Below are positions 16,995-24,446 of a DNA stretch of 34,763 bases, piece after piece (the stretch's first letter is position 1; every line of letters starts with the position of its first letter). The position numbers and the translations under genes are program-made. Source of the stretch: Planctomycetaceae bacterium (GTDB lineage: Bacteria > Planctomycetota > Planctomycetia > Pirellulales > Pirellulaceae); assembly GCA_016795075.1 (NCBI GenBank), contig JAEUIP010000015.1, forward strand, positions 1 to 34,763, given 5' to 3'. The notes beneath the pieces were generated by a model. That model made no database searches. It was not told the DNA's origin and saw nothing but the letters and a program-made list of their open reading frames with translations.

Positions 16995-17218
16995 GTTTCA
17001 ACCGTTGTGGAAAGAGCGCGGGGAAATCGTTCGCCGGGACAAGATACAAAAAAACTCCTACGGCGTTAAGTGTGGAGCTGTCCATGAGTCACTCCCCCCT
17101 GAACGGCGCGAAGTCGTCTCCATGCGGCAGTCGCCAGTCCAACGGCAAAGTGCTTTCCCAAAACCGACCGAAATCTTGATACATTGCCACATCCGCGTCA
17201 GAGCAAGGAGGTCCGTTC

Positions 17219-17806
17219 ATGCCAATTCGACCCGTACTTGTTGTCATTGCCAGTCTGCTCAGACAAGTGACTTGCGGAATGCCCGTGCTGATTTCCATCG
17301 CACTCGGATACGGCATCTTGGAAGGAATTCGATTTCCACCGGGAACGTCGGACCAACAAGCGTATCTGCTCTTGTTGGCGTTGGCATATGGTCCCATGTC
17401 TCTCTACGCGTTTATTGCCGTAGGCACGGACAAGCTGATCGCGGTGCTCAATCGCAAGCAGCACTCGGGAATTCCTCGAATCCCTGAACAGTACTTGCAC
17501 ATGTTCGAATGGTTATGCGGTTGGCCCGGCTCATTCGTTGCGCAGCGAATTTTTCGGCACAAGACTGCAAAACTTCTGTATCAGCTACAGTATGCAGCCA
17601 TTGTCATTTTCCACATTAGTTTTGTGACCGGGAGATATGCGTACGAGCACGAGGAGCCTCGCGTGGTTGTGGTATGCGGGTTGGCTGCGGCGATTGCCTT
17701 TACCCTGCAGTTCTTTGTAAATGCCCAGCGGTATGCCATTGCTTTGGAGAAAGCCGACGACGAACGAGATCGTCTTGAACGGCAAAACGAACGCGAGGAA
17801 TTTTGA
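17219..17806 (+). CDS. DUF1294-type membrane protein
   Basis: 195 residues; a perfect AAGGAGGT (17205-17212) precedes the ATG. Four membrane segments are likely (about 5-30, 47-67, 120-138 and 146-165), followed by a charged C-terminal helix (KADDERDRLERQNEREEF). Residues about 69-117 match the DUF1294 pattern: GTDKLIAVLNRKQ, then RIPEQYLHMFEWLCGWPGSF, then RIFRHKTAKLLYQ. Known DUF1294 proteins are much shorter and are sometimes fused to cold-shock domains; here extra helices lie on both sides. The function is unknown. The gene converges on the CotH-like gene, with a strong hairpin between them. Confidence 0.8.
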   Translation: MPIRPVLVVIASLLRQVTCGMPVLISIALGYGILEGIRFPPGTSDQQAYLLLLALAYGPMSLYAFIAVGTDKLIAVLNRKQHSGIPRIPEQYLHMFEWLCGWPGSFVAQRIFRHKTAKLLYQLQYAAIVIFHISFVTGRYAYEHEEPRVVVVCGLAAAIAFTLQFFVNAQRYAIALEKADDERDRLERQNEREEF

Positions 17807-17829
17807 ATACACAACCCGGAAAGCAAGTT

Positions 17830-17886
17830 AGGCTTTATCTCAAAAGGGGCCTGCGTTCTTGGAAAGGGCCTTTTGAGACAAAGCCT
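17830..17886. terminator. Bidirectional hairpin between converging genes
   Basis: The arm AGGCTTTATCTCAAAAGG pairs with CCTTTTGAGACAAAGCCT with a single mismatch over 18 bp, around a 21-bp G-rich loop. It lies between a rightward gene ending at 17806 and a leftward gene ending at 17904. The stem contains A/T-rich segments that act as T-tracts in both directions. It is probably a shared terminator. Confidence 0.75.
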
Positions 17887-17903
17887 GACAAAGCCTCGCC
17901 AAA

Positions 17904-19958
17904 TTATTTCAGTAGAAACTGGCGACGTTGTTCGATGAACGTGCGCAGGTTGCGCGATGGAGGAACGGGACGCGGCGCCGCTTCGGTGTCATTGGGCAGC
18001 GAGTTGGTGACGGAGCCCTCCGGATCGGTCGCTGCTAAAAACGCCTCGTATGAAGTTAGCTTGCGGGTGTCCAGCTTGACTTCGGGTTCCAACATTTCAC
18101 GGAGCGACGTGACGAACGGTCCCAACTTCTCCCAGGTCAATGATTCTTGCGCGATCGTGCGAACGTTCGCCAAGTACTTCTCTCGCAATTCCGGAACCGC
18201 GAGCAAGCGGCCGTAAAGCGGCGTGCGCGGATTGTTCATTCCGGTCAAGGGATCCAAGTTTGGCAGGCCACCACCACCGGGACCGCCTGGCCCGCGAGGC
18301 CCGCGAGGACCATCGGGACCGCTGGGACCGCTGGGACCGAATCCCTCTCGTCGGTCGGGCCCTTCGTCGCGCCCGTCTTCGCCTCGTCGCGGTTGGCCTC
18401 GTCGCGGTTCGCCGCGCTCACCTCCACCAGATTGACTGGCAGCAGGTCGACCATCAACGCGTCCGCCGGGAACGCCTGGCCCACTGGGAACACCTGGCCC
18501 ACCGCGCCCACCTGGACCACGACCTCCCGGACCACTCATCGGCGGTTGAAACGACTCGTTCATGTCGTGCGGGAAGATATGGAACTTGTTGTTCTCGTCC
18601 ATGAACAGGCTGTAGTCGCTGGCGCGAACCCAGTAGCCATCGTTGTTGATCAGTGCGTTGTCGAGTGCGAGGAACCACAAGGCCTGATCGATGTCCAAGA
18701 TTGGTTCAAGTGCCGCTTGCAGTTCTTCCGTTGGCGTTTCCTCCAGGATGCGACACAGATTAACCAGATGTTCCCAAGCTTCGGGGGTGTCGGTCTTCAA
18801 GTCGTAGTGTTGGTGATAAGCTTCTTCATCGGGGCCTAAATACTCCAGGCCACCACGTCCGTTGGGACGTCCCGAGACTTTCCAGCGGGCGCCTTTGGTC
18901 GATGCGAAATGCTCGGACAAAAATTCTTTGTTGTATTGTTGGACGTTGGTGTAGATGCCCCATGATTCACCATTGACGACGACTCGGACGAAATTCGCTT
19001 TGGGAGCTGGGATGTACTGGTTCGCTACATGAGAATACAAGACGGTACTCATGAGCGACGGGTCGGCGTTCTGATTCAAGAGGTTGAGCGTTTTGTAGCC
19101 GTGGATTCGTTGGTTGTCGTCGGCCATATCCACGGTCAGGTTGAAGGAGCGTTTTGACCCACGCGGCACCATCATGTACGACGAAGCACCGCGAAAGCGG
19201 ATGCCGACGTTGGAGTATTCCTGCCCGTCAACAATCACGGTCGCGGGAACATCGACGTCGGTGCCATGAAAGAGTTCCAGCTCTGCTTCCCAATCCGAGT
19301 TTGTAAAGTTGATGAAGATCGTGCGGAGGAGAGACGTGTCATAAAAATCACCTGCGACGGGTTGGACGTCGGCCGGGCTTATGGCGCGGCCTGGGCTGGC
19401 AGGTTCGACACGTCCACCGGGTCCACCGCGGCCACCGCGTCCTCCGGGGCGACCACCTGGACCGCCCTGACCGCCGGGGCCTTCATTCCCCGGGCCGCCT
19501 GGTGGGGGACCGAATCCGGGACCGCCAGGTGGTGGGCCAAATCCGGGGCCTCCTGGTTGTCCAAAACCCGGGCCGTCAGGTGGTCCAAATCCACCTGCAC
19601 CACCTGGACCAGGTCGACCGGGTCCATTCGGTCCGCCTGGGCCGCGGCCCCGACCTCCAAGATTTCGGCGTGGACTTTCGTCGCTTTCCAAATACTTCTT
19701 GGCTTCGATTCGTTCTTCGTCATTGAGCCAGCCGTTGTCATCTTGATCGAACTTGGAAACAAGTTCTAAATCGGGCGCGTTCATGCCCGGACCACCAGGG
19801 CCACCCGGACCGAACCCACGTGGGCCAGGTCCTCCGGGGCCACCAAGGACTCCTGCCCCTTCTTGCGGGGGTTGCTCCTGCGCGGAGACCTGGGGGCTCC
19901 AATTGGGAATCGCACCCATAGATAGAACAAGCAGCACCGGAGTTAGGATTCTTTTCAT
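17904..19958 (-). CDS. Secreted CotH-like kinase with EF-hand and collagen-like inserts
   Basis: 684 residues. Residues 1-26 are a signal peptide. Residues 71-82 form a complete EF-hand calcium loop (DQDDNGWLNDEE). Residues about 38-58 and 101-183 are Gly/Pro-rich, partly in a Gly-X-Y rhythm. Residues about 205-470 resemble the CotH spore-coat kinase family: IRFRGASS (253-260), KRSFNL, YKTLNLLNQNADPS, then ALDNALINNDGYW (431-443) and HDMNESF (464-470), which sits at the expected metal/catalytic region. A second Gly/Pro/Arg-rich insert follows (about 475-563). Residues about 569-684 hold the last fold part, PLYGRLLAVPELREKYLANV. CotH proteins are atypical kinases that phosphorylate secreted proteins. 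Here an exported, possibly calcium-dependent surface role is inferred. There is no Sec-type anchor; the substrate is unknown. Confidence 0.82.
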   Translation of the reverse strand: MKRILTPVLLVLSMGAIPNWSPQVSAQEQPPQEGAGVLGGPGGPGPRGFGPGGPGGPGMNAPDLELVSKFDQDDNGWLNDEERIEAKKYLESDESPRRNLGGRGRGPGGPNGPGRPGPGGAGGFGPPDGPGFGQPGGPGFGPPPGGPGFGPPPGGPGNEGPGGQGGPGGRPGGRGGRGGPGGRVEPASPGRAISPADVQPVAGDFYDTSLLRTIFINFTNSDWEAELELFHGTDVDVPATVIVDGQEYSNVGIRFRGASSYMMVPRGSKRSFNLTVDMADDNQRIHGYKTLNLLNQNADPSLMSTVLYSHVANQYIPAPKANFVRVVVNGESWGIYTNVQQYNKEFLSEHFASTKGARWKVSGRPNGRGGLEYLGPDEEAYHQHYDLKTDTPEAWEHLVNLCRILEETPTEELQAALEPILDIDQALWFLALDNALINNDGYWVRASDYSLFMDENNKFHIFPHDMNESFQPPMSGPGGRGPGGRGGPGVPSGPGVPGGRVDGRPAASQSGGGERGEPRRGQPRRGEDGRDEGPDRREGFGPSGPSGPDGPRGPRGPGGPGGGGLPNLDPLTGMNNPRTPLYGRLLAVPELREKYLANVRTIAQESLTWEKLGPFVTSLREMLEPEVKLDTRKLTSYEAFLAATDPEGSVTNSLPNDTEAAPRPVPPSRNLRTFIEQRRQFLLK

Positions 19959-20320
19959 TCGAAGATCTCGCGAGATTCAAGTAGGTCGTGGCCATGGGCA
20001 TTTTGACCAGCATTACGTTCGCCACCAATATCTTAAGCGTCGACGATTCGAGCGGCCTGCCATAGAAAACGTCAGAAAGCCCAATTTTGGATCGACGAAG
20101 CTGGACCGCCTTTCAAATACGGCCGTCCAACAAGCAACGTACCGATTCAGCAATGACAGGCCGCAGGTCTATTGGCAAGTCGATTGTTACGGATCTCCTG
20201 TTGTGTTAGGCTATGGGCCCAAGTGGGCTCCCCAAGCAGCGCTCGAACGAGCCAAATGGCGATACCAACCGACAAGGCTGGGCGGAATATCTTTTGCTTT
20301 CTGACGCAAGGAAATTGATC
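19959..20320. other. Divergent spacer, no gene
   Basis: Promoters of the CotH-like gene (-) and the transporter gene (+) should lie here. The frame of the transporter runs back to an ATG at 20213, but the extension has no ribosome site and its composition is unlike a protein start. A palindromic GATCTCGCGAGATT lies at about 19964-19977, just upstream of the CotH-like start. Confidence 0.5.
20308..20313 (+). promoter_or_regulatory. Ribosome site deciding the transporter start
   Basis: AAGGAA lies seven bases before a GTG at 20321. The next ATG in frame, at 20330, would have sixteen bases of spacing. The signal-like segment begins shortly after either codon. Confidence 0.5.
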
Positions 20321-22174
20321 GTGACAAGAATGCGACCTGCATCTCAAGGGCTCGGTGGAAATGGGATCGCCAACCCGAGTGGACGAATTTGGAGCTTTCT
20401 ATTCTTGGTGCTGGTGATGATTGCCGGCACCGCATCTGTCGGGGTAGCGCAGGATTCGGAATTACCGAAAACGGCCGCAACGAAAGCCGAAGTCAGTGAG
20501 CCGGTCGAAGCCAAACCCTTTTATGCGGATCTGGACGACCGAATCGATGCGGCGGTCAAGCCGGCGGCAGATTTGTGGGAAGGACTGGTCCTGACCCCGA
20601 TTCCTTATACTGGTGTCCCAGCGGTTTTGATACTGCTGATTTTTGGTGCTGCTTATTTCACCCTGTACTTTTTCTTCCCGAACATTCGCTATTTCCCGAT
20701 AGCCTTGAGAACGGTGGCTGGGAAGTACGATCACGTCGAACGACATACGGCCGAAAAATCCGAGGTCAATGTGGTTGCAGGTGATGTGAAACGCACCGCA
20801 GCGGACGAAGGTAAACACGGGGAAGTGAGCCACTTTCAAGCGCTGGCGACGGCCGTTTCGGGCACGGTTGGTTTGGGAAATATTGCCGGGGTCGCAGTTG
20901 CTATTGGTGTTGGCGGTCCTGGCGCAACGTTTTGGATGATCGTTTGCGGATTTCTTGGGATGTCCACGAAATTTGTTGAATGCACGTTGGGGGTCACTTA
21001 TCGCGATGTCGATGCAAACGGAGTCGTTCATGGTGGCCCCATGTACTATTTATGGAAGGGCTTTGCCGAGCTCGGTTTGGCTCCGATCGGCAAAGTCTTA
21101 GCGGTGATCTTTGCGGTCCTTTGTGTGGGAGCATCGTTTGGTGGCGGCAACGCGTTCCAGTCCAACCAAGCGACCAAGCAGATCGTTGAGGTCATGGAAC
21201 TACAAAGTGGAAGTGCCGGGTTCATCATTGGGGTTATCATGGCGATCATCACGGGTTTTGTGATTATCGGTGGCATCAAAAGCATTGCCAAAGTAACGGA
21301 GATGATCGTGCCGTTTATGGCCATTCTCTACATCGTGGCGTGTTTGGTGGTAATTTCGACCAACATCCAGCACTTGCCTACCGCCATCACTTTGATTTTT
21401 TCCGAAGCGTTTACTCCGCGAGCAGGGCTAGGTGGACTTATCGGCGTCATCTTGACGGGTTTTCAACGGGCTGCTTTTTCCAATGAAGCGGGAGCCGGTT
21501 CAGCCGCCATCGCTCACTCGGCGGTCAAGACACGTTATCCCGCGTCCGAAGGTTTAGTGGCTTTGTTGGAGCCGTTCATCGACACGGTGATTATCTGCAC
21601 GATGACCGCCTTGGTGATTGTCTTCTTCAACCTGACCAACGCCGATGTACAGGGTCAACCGTTAACTTTTAAAGATGAAGCCAATCGAGCCAAAGTAATG
21701 GCTGCCTTCGAGTCGGACACGATCAACAAAGATCAAGTTCTGGTGTTGGGTATGAAGGATGATTCAGGGTTGGTGTTGCTCAAGAACGGCAAAGGCGGGC
21801 TCAATGGAGTTGGGCTGACCTCGGCGGCTTTCCGGCATTCGGTTTCCTGGTTCCCATACGTCCTCACGGTTGCGATCGTGCTGTTCGCGTTTTCCACGAT
21901 GATTTCCTGGTCGTATTACGGGTTGCAGAGCTGGAAGTTCTTGTTCGGGCGGTCGCCAGCGGCGGACTTGTCTTTCAAGATCGTATTCTTGTTGTTCATT
22001 GTGATTGGAGCTTCGGCGAAGTTGGACAGCGTGATCAAGTTCTCCGATGCGATGATCCTGGCGCTGGTGTTCCCCAATATGATTGGTTTGTTCGTATTGG
22101 CACCGCGGGTCGGCCGCGAAGTCCGCAAATACCTGGGCGCGATTGGGTCTGGGACGAACGACCAACGCGGATAA
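20321..22174 (+). CDS. Sodium:alanine symporter (AGCS) family transporter
   Basis: 617 residues from the GTG at 20321, longer than the usual 450-550 for the family. Residues about 20-46 form an N-terminal hydrophobic segment ending SVGVAQ. After it comes a soluble stretch (about 47-95) rich in Lys/Glu/Ala. The AGCS core follows, with about ten or more membrane helices. Signature segments are GTVGLGNIAGVAVAIGVGGP, then FWMIVCGFLGMSTKFVE, FSNEAGAGSAAIAHSA, and ISWSYYGLQSWKFLFG near the end. The family takes up alanine or glycine with sodium ions across the inner membrane. Between the late helices there is an extra soluble loop of about 65 residues (ADVQGQPLTFKDEANRAKVM and following). The N-terminal region may be a cleaved signal or an extra helix. 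The transported substrate here is not proven. Confidence 0.9.
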   Translation: MTRMRPASQGLGGNGIANPSGRIWSFLFLVLVMIAGTASVGVAQDSELPKTAATKAEVSEPVEAKPFYADLDDRIDAAVKPAADLWEGLVLTPIPYTGVPAVLILLIFGAAYFTLYFFFPNIRYFPIALRTVAGKYDHVERHTAEKSEVNVVAGDVKRTAADEGKHGEVSHFQALATAVSGTVGLGNIAGVAVAIGVGGPGATFWMIVCGFLGMSTKFVECTLGVTYRDVDANGVVHGGPMYYLWKGFAELGLAPIGKVLAVIFAVLCVGASFGGGNAFQSNQATKQIVEVMELQSGSAGFIIGVIMAIITGFVIIGGIKSIAKVTEMIVPFMAILYIVACLVVISTNIQHLPTAITLIFSEAFTPRAGLGGLIGVILTGFQRAAFSNEAGAGSAAIAHSAVKTRYPASEGLVALLEPFIDTVIICTMTALVIVFFNLTNADVQGQPLTFKDEANRAKVMAAFESDTINKDQVLVLGMKDDSGLVLLKNGKGGLNGVGLTSAAFRHSVSWFPYVLTVAIVLFAFSTMISWSYYGLQSWKFLFGRSPAADLSFKIVFLLFIVIGASAKLDSVIKFSDAMILALVFPNMIGLFVLAPRVGREVRKYLGAIGSGTNDQRG

Positions 22175-22295
22175 AAACAGATTCCAAGATTTTGTGTCGG
22201 ATGACGAATTGTGGGATTCCCAGGTAAGATCCTGATCACACCTGGATTGTGTATCTGTTTGTTTGGCCACACCAGGACGGTTGAAAGGTCATTGA

Positions 22296-23006
22296 ATGTC
22301 GCAATTTAATAATCCCTATCCTCAGCAGCCTTACGGACAAAAACCCATGTCGGGCCCGCCATACGATCCAAGTCCTCCACGGACATCGTCGGGCACCAAC
22401 GTGATTTTGATCATTCTGGGGATCGTGTTGGTGATCGTTGTCCTCTTTGTCGCCGCTTGTGTGGGCCTTGGCTTCATGGCTTCGCGCGCCGTTTCGACGC
22501 TTGGTAAAGAAATGGAAGGGCTGATCGTCGAGCCGATGGCGAACGAAATGGTGCAACGGTATCAGGATCATGCTTCCGTTCAAGAACACATCGGAGAGAT
22601 CGAGACCTATCACATTGAGAACCCAGGGATCGATGTCGTGAATCGCCCGGTCTTGCGACTGGAAGTTGAAGGCGACAAGGGGCAAGGCAAGATCGTGTTC
22701 CATCGTCGAATGGGCCGACCACAAAAAGTCGTCCTGGAAGTTGACGGCCAAGAAATCCTGTTGGACGACAACCCTAAAGACTTGTTCGAAGCCAACATGG
22801 AAGCCCCCAATTTTGATGAGCTGATTGAAGGCCCTGTATCCAAGGATGCTGAAGGGATCGAAGGCCCGTCCGATTCAAAGTCGACGAGCAAAAATGAGGA
22901 TCATTCGGGCGATCATCATTCGGGGGACGAGCACTCCAACGACGAGCATTCCAGCGGCGAGCATTCCGGTGATGAGCATTCCAGTGATGTAGTCGACCAG
23001 CGGTAA
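22296..23006 (+). CDS. Membrane protein with Pro-rich start and His/Asp/Ser/Glu-rich repeat tail
   Basis: 236 residues; GAAAGG precedes the ATG. Residues 1-32 are Pro/Gln/Tyr-rich. Residues 34-62 form one membrane helix (VILIILGIVLVIVVLFVAAC). Residues about 85-160 form a small mixed fold (DHASVQEHIGEIETYHIENP, then LRLEVEGDKGQGKIVF and VVLEVDGQEILL) that faintly resembles Coa1-type assembly domains; this is only a pattern impression. Residues 201-231 repeat EHSGD-like units (HSGD, DEHSND, EHSSGEHSGDEHSSD), about seven His in thirty residues, a plausible metal-binding tail. I recognise no family for certain. It lies about 120 bp after the transporter, on the same strand, and may be co-transcribed with it. 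Confidence 0.75.
   Translation: MSQFNNPYPQQPYGQKPMSGPPYDPSPPRTSSGTNVILIILGIVLVIVVLFVAACVGLGFMASRAVSTLGKEMEGLIVEPMANEMVQRYQDHASVQEHIGEIETYHIENPGIDVVNRPVLRLEVEGDKGQGKIVFHRRMGRPQKVVLEVDGQEILLDDNPKDLFEANMEAPNFDELIEGPVSKDAEGIEGPSDSKSTSKNEDHSGDHHSGDEHSNDEHSSGEHSGDEHSSDVVDQR
22900..22990 (+). repeat. Degenerate tandem repeat coding a His-rich tail
   Basis: Units of about 12-15 bp of the type GA(C/T)GAGCATTC(C/G) recur through the last 90 bases of the preceding gene and encode EHS(S/G/N)(D/G) repeats. The number of units may vary between strains because the repeat is in frame. Confidence 0.7.
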
Positions 23007-23308
23007 AGCCTCGAAGAACCGTGACGAGTTCGCGGGGCCTCCAGCGAGTTTCTGAAACTGGATTTGACGAAGTTGCTGCCTATCCGAAAAGGTGGCTGTG
23101 TCTTTGGCGTGAAGTTAAGTTTGTCAGTGTTTTCATAGCGTCACTGGAGTGGGGTAGACCGGGTAGACCCCTTGGGGAAAAGCTTTAGATCAGAAGCCAG
23201 TGTTCGTTTGTTTCTGTTGATGGGCCGTGCTAAGGATTCGTCCCGAAATAAGTTCCGGATTTCGAAGGTCGAAGAGTCCGGAATGAGTTTCGACGGCTCT
23301 GGCGGTTG

Positions 23309-23429
23309 AATGATTAATGCTTACTGAAGAATGAAAAATTCAAAATGTACTACACATCAAGTTTTAACCTTTCCGCGTGCATGCCATTGCTGTGAGCATT
23401 TTTCAATTTTCATTTTTCATTAATCATTT
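23309..23429. repeat. AT-rich inverted repeat
   Basis: AATGATTAATG plus AATGAAAAATTCAAAATG (about 23309-23346) is mirrored by CATTTTTCAATTTTCATTTTTCATTAATCATT (about 23397-23429), with a 50-bp loop. The base composition is much more AT-rich than the surroundings. Confidence 0.65.
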
Positions 23430-23476
23430 CTTAGCCGCGTGTGAACCAACGACGATCATTTGCCTGGCTGGCTGAT

Positions 23477-23650
23477 TTCCCACGGATAGCAATACCGCTC
23501 TGCGGATGAAGACGTTTGCTGCCTGTGGTTTTGAAATGAAGATCGTCAACGTATCAACTCGGAAGTTCGACAATGGCGGTCGGACAAGGGCTGTCGGTCA
23601 CGTGTCCGCCGACTGGTCATCCGCAGTTCGGCTTTGCCGTCCGTGGGAAT
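23477..23650. repeat. MITE-like inverted-repeat element, copy B
   Basis: The left end (23477-23509) reads CCACGGATAGCAATACCG and ends CTGCGGATGA; the right end (23617-23650) is its inverted partner. It is 174 bp long. Ends and length match the element at 431-603 (173 bp): both have a CGGAT(A/G)GCAA block, a CCG block and CTGCGGAT at fixed spacing. The interiors are only weakly alike. Confidence 0.7.
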
Positions 23651-23873
23651 TACCAAACACACGGATTTTGTCGCCCTGCTGCTCAGGCCATTCGGTGCCT
23701 CAGGCCATTGGATGTCTCGGCCGATTCGACGATCGGGGTTCTCGGATTAACCTCGATCGGACTCTCGCCAATCGAGAAGTTATTTCGGGACGATTCCTAA
23801 GGTCCGCGGTCAACGACCACCGACCGCAGCAGCTTGCTACGAGCAGGAAATGTGTTCCATTCGGAACAGGCTC

Positions 23874-24407
23874 TTAATCTTCGCGGTCCAAATCCAGCGG
23901 TTTGAGAATCTCGCTTAAAACGATGGCAGAAGAAATCGAAGCTGGGCTCTTGAACATCTGAATAACGCGATTGGCTAACGCGGCGTCTGCGTCGCGGCTG
24001 CTTTCGGTGGGATTCATGGAACCCGTGTTATAGTTCGCTGTTTGAGTTGGGACCGTTGGCGCCACGGTCGGCTTTAATACGGGTACATTGGTCGGTGCCG
24101 GAACCTTGGGCTTCGCCTGTTGCTTCGACCGCTGTTTTTGGGGCCGCGAGACCTGCGTCACGGAACTCGGCGGTGAATAAGGTGTGTTTTCGTCTAAGAC
24201 CGCGTCAACGATCTCGGAGTCGCGAACGGACGGCTTTAGAGATGACTCTAGCGGACGGCGTTCCGCCGCCGGAGTCGGTCGCGACGGCGCTTGGGGTGAG
24301 GCAGATTGAGGAGCGGCAGGTTGAGCAGCGGCTGGCGGTTGTCCACCTTGGGCCTGCCGACGGCGTTCGGCCGCCAACTTCAAGAAGGCTTCAATGTCAC
24401 CCGCCAT
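23874..24407 (-). CDS. Pro/Ala-rich protein co-transcribed with floA
   Basis: 177 residues from the ATG at 24407; a GAGGA site lies about eight bases before it. The frame runs back to a TTG, which is not preferred. Residues 1-20 are a charged helix (MAGDIEAFLKLAAERRRQAQ). The middle (about 21-130) is low-complexity Pro/Ala/Gln/Ser. The last 45 residues (DADAALANRVIQMFKSPASI and following) look like a folded helical end. No signal peptide or membrane helix, so cytoplasmic. I do not recognise the family. It begins about 39 bp after the floA stop on the same strand, so it is probably in the same transcript and may bind FloA or regulate it. Confidence 0.72.
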   Translation of the reverse strand: MAGDIEAFLKLAAERRRQAQGGQPPAAAQPAAPQSASPQAPSRPTPAAERRPLESSLKPSVRDSEIVDAVLDENTPYSPPSSVTQVSRPQKQRSKQQAKPKVPAPTNVPVLKPTVAPTVPTQTANYNTGSMNPTESSRDADAALANRVIQMFKSPASISSAIVLSEILKPLDLDRED

Positions 24408-24446
24408 TTTTGCTGTCCTCGCCAACGCCTGTGGTCATGATTGGAT

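Larger units (their letters stand above)
23231..23800. repeat. 570-bp segment bounded by inverted repeats
   Basis: The left end TAAGGATTCGTCCCGAAATAA (23231-23251) matches the inverse of TTATTTCGGGACGATTCCTAA (23780-23800) at 19 of 21 positions. Weaker similarity continues on both sides: GTTGA-type words outside, and AAGTTC or AACTTC inside. The interior contains no complete gene, so this is either an old insertion that has lost its gene or a long structured repeat. Confidence 0.6.
23007..23873. other. Gene-free spacer made of nested inverted repeats
   Basis: 867 bp with no convincing gene; the longest frame (23506-23877) spans a repeat element and has no ribosome site. It holds a 570-bp outer inverted-repeat pair (23231-23800), an AT-rich inverted repeat (23309-23429) and a 174-bp MITE-like element (23477-23650). 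Confidence 0.65.

Noticed and set aside
16191-17069. 292-codon frame opposite to dapL
   Set aside because: Shadow of dapL on the other strand; no family pattern, and dapL motifs are unambiguous.
19266-19769. 167-codon frame opposite to the CotH-like gene
   Set aside because: Produced by the Gly/Pro-rich repeat codons read in reverse, giving Trp/Thr/Ala-rich nonsense.
23506-23877. 123-codon frame in the repeat spacer
   Set aside because: It starts inside the left terminal repeat of the MITE-like element and spans both repeat ends; no ribosome site.
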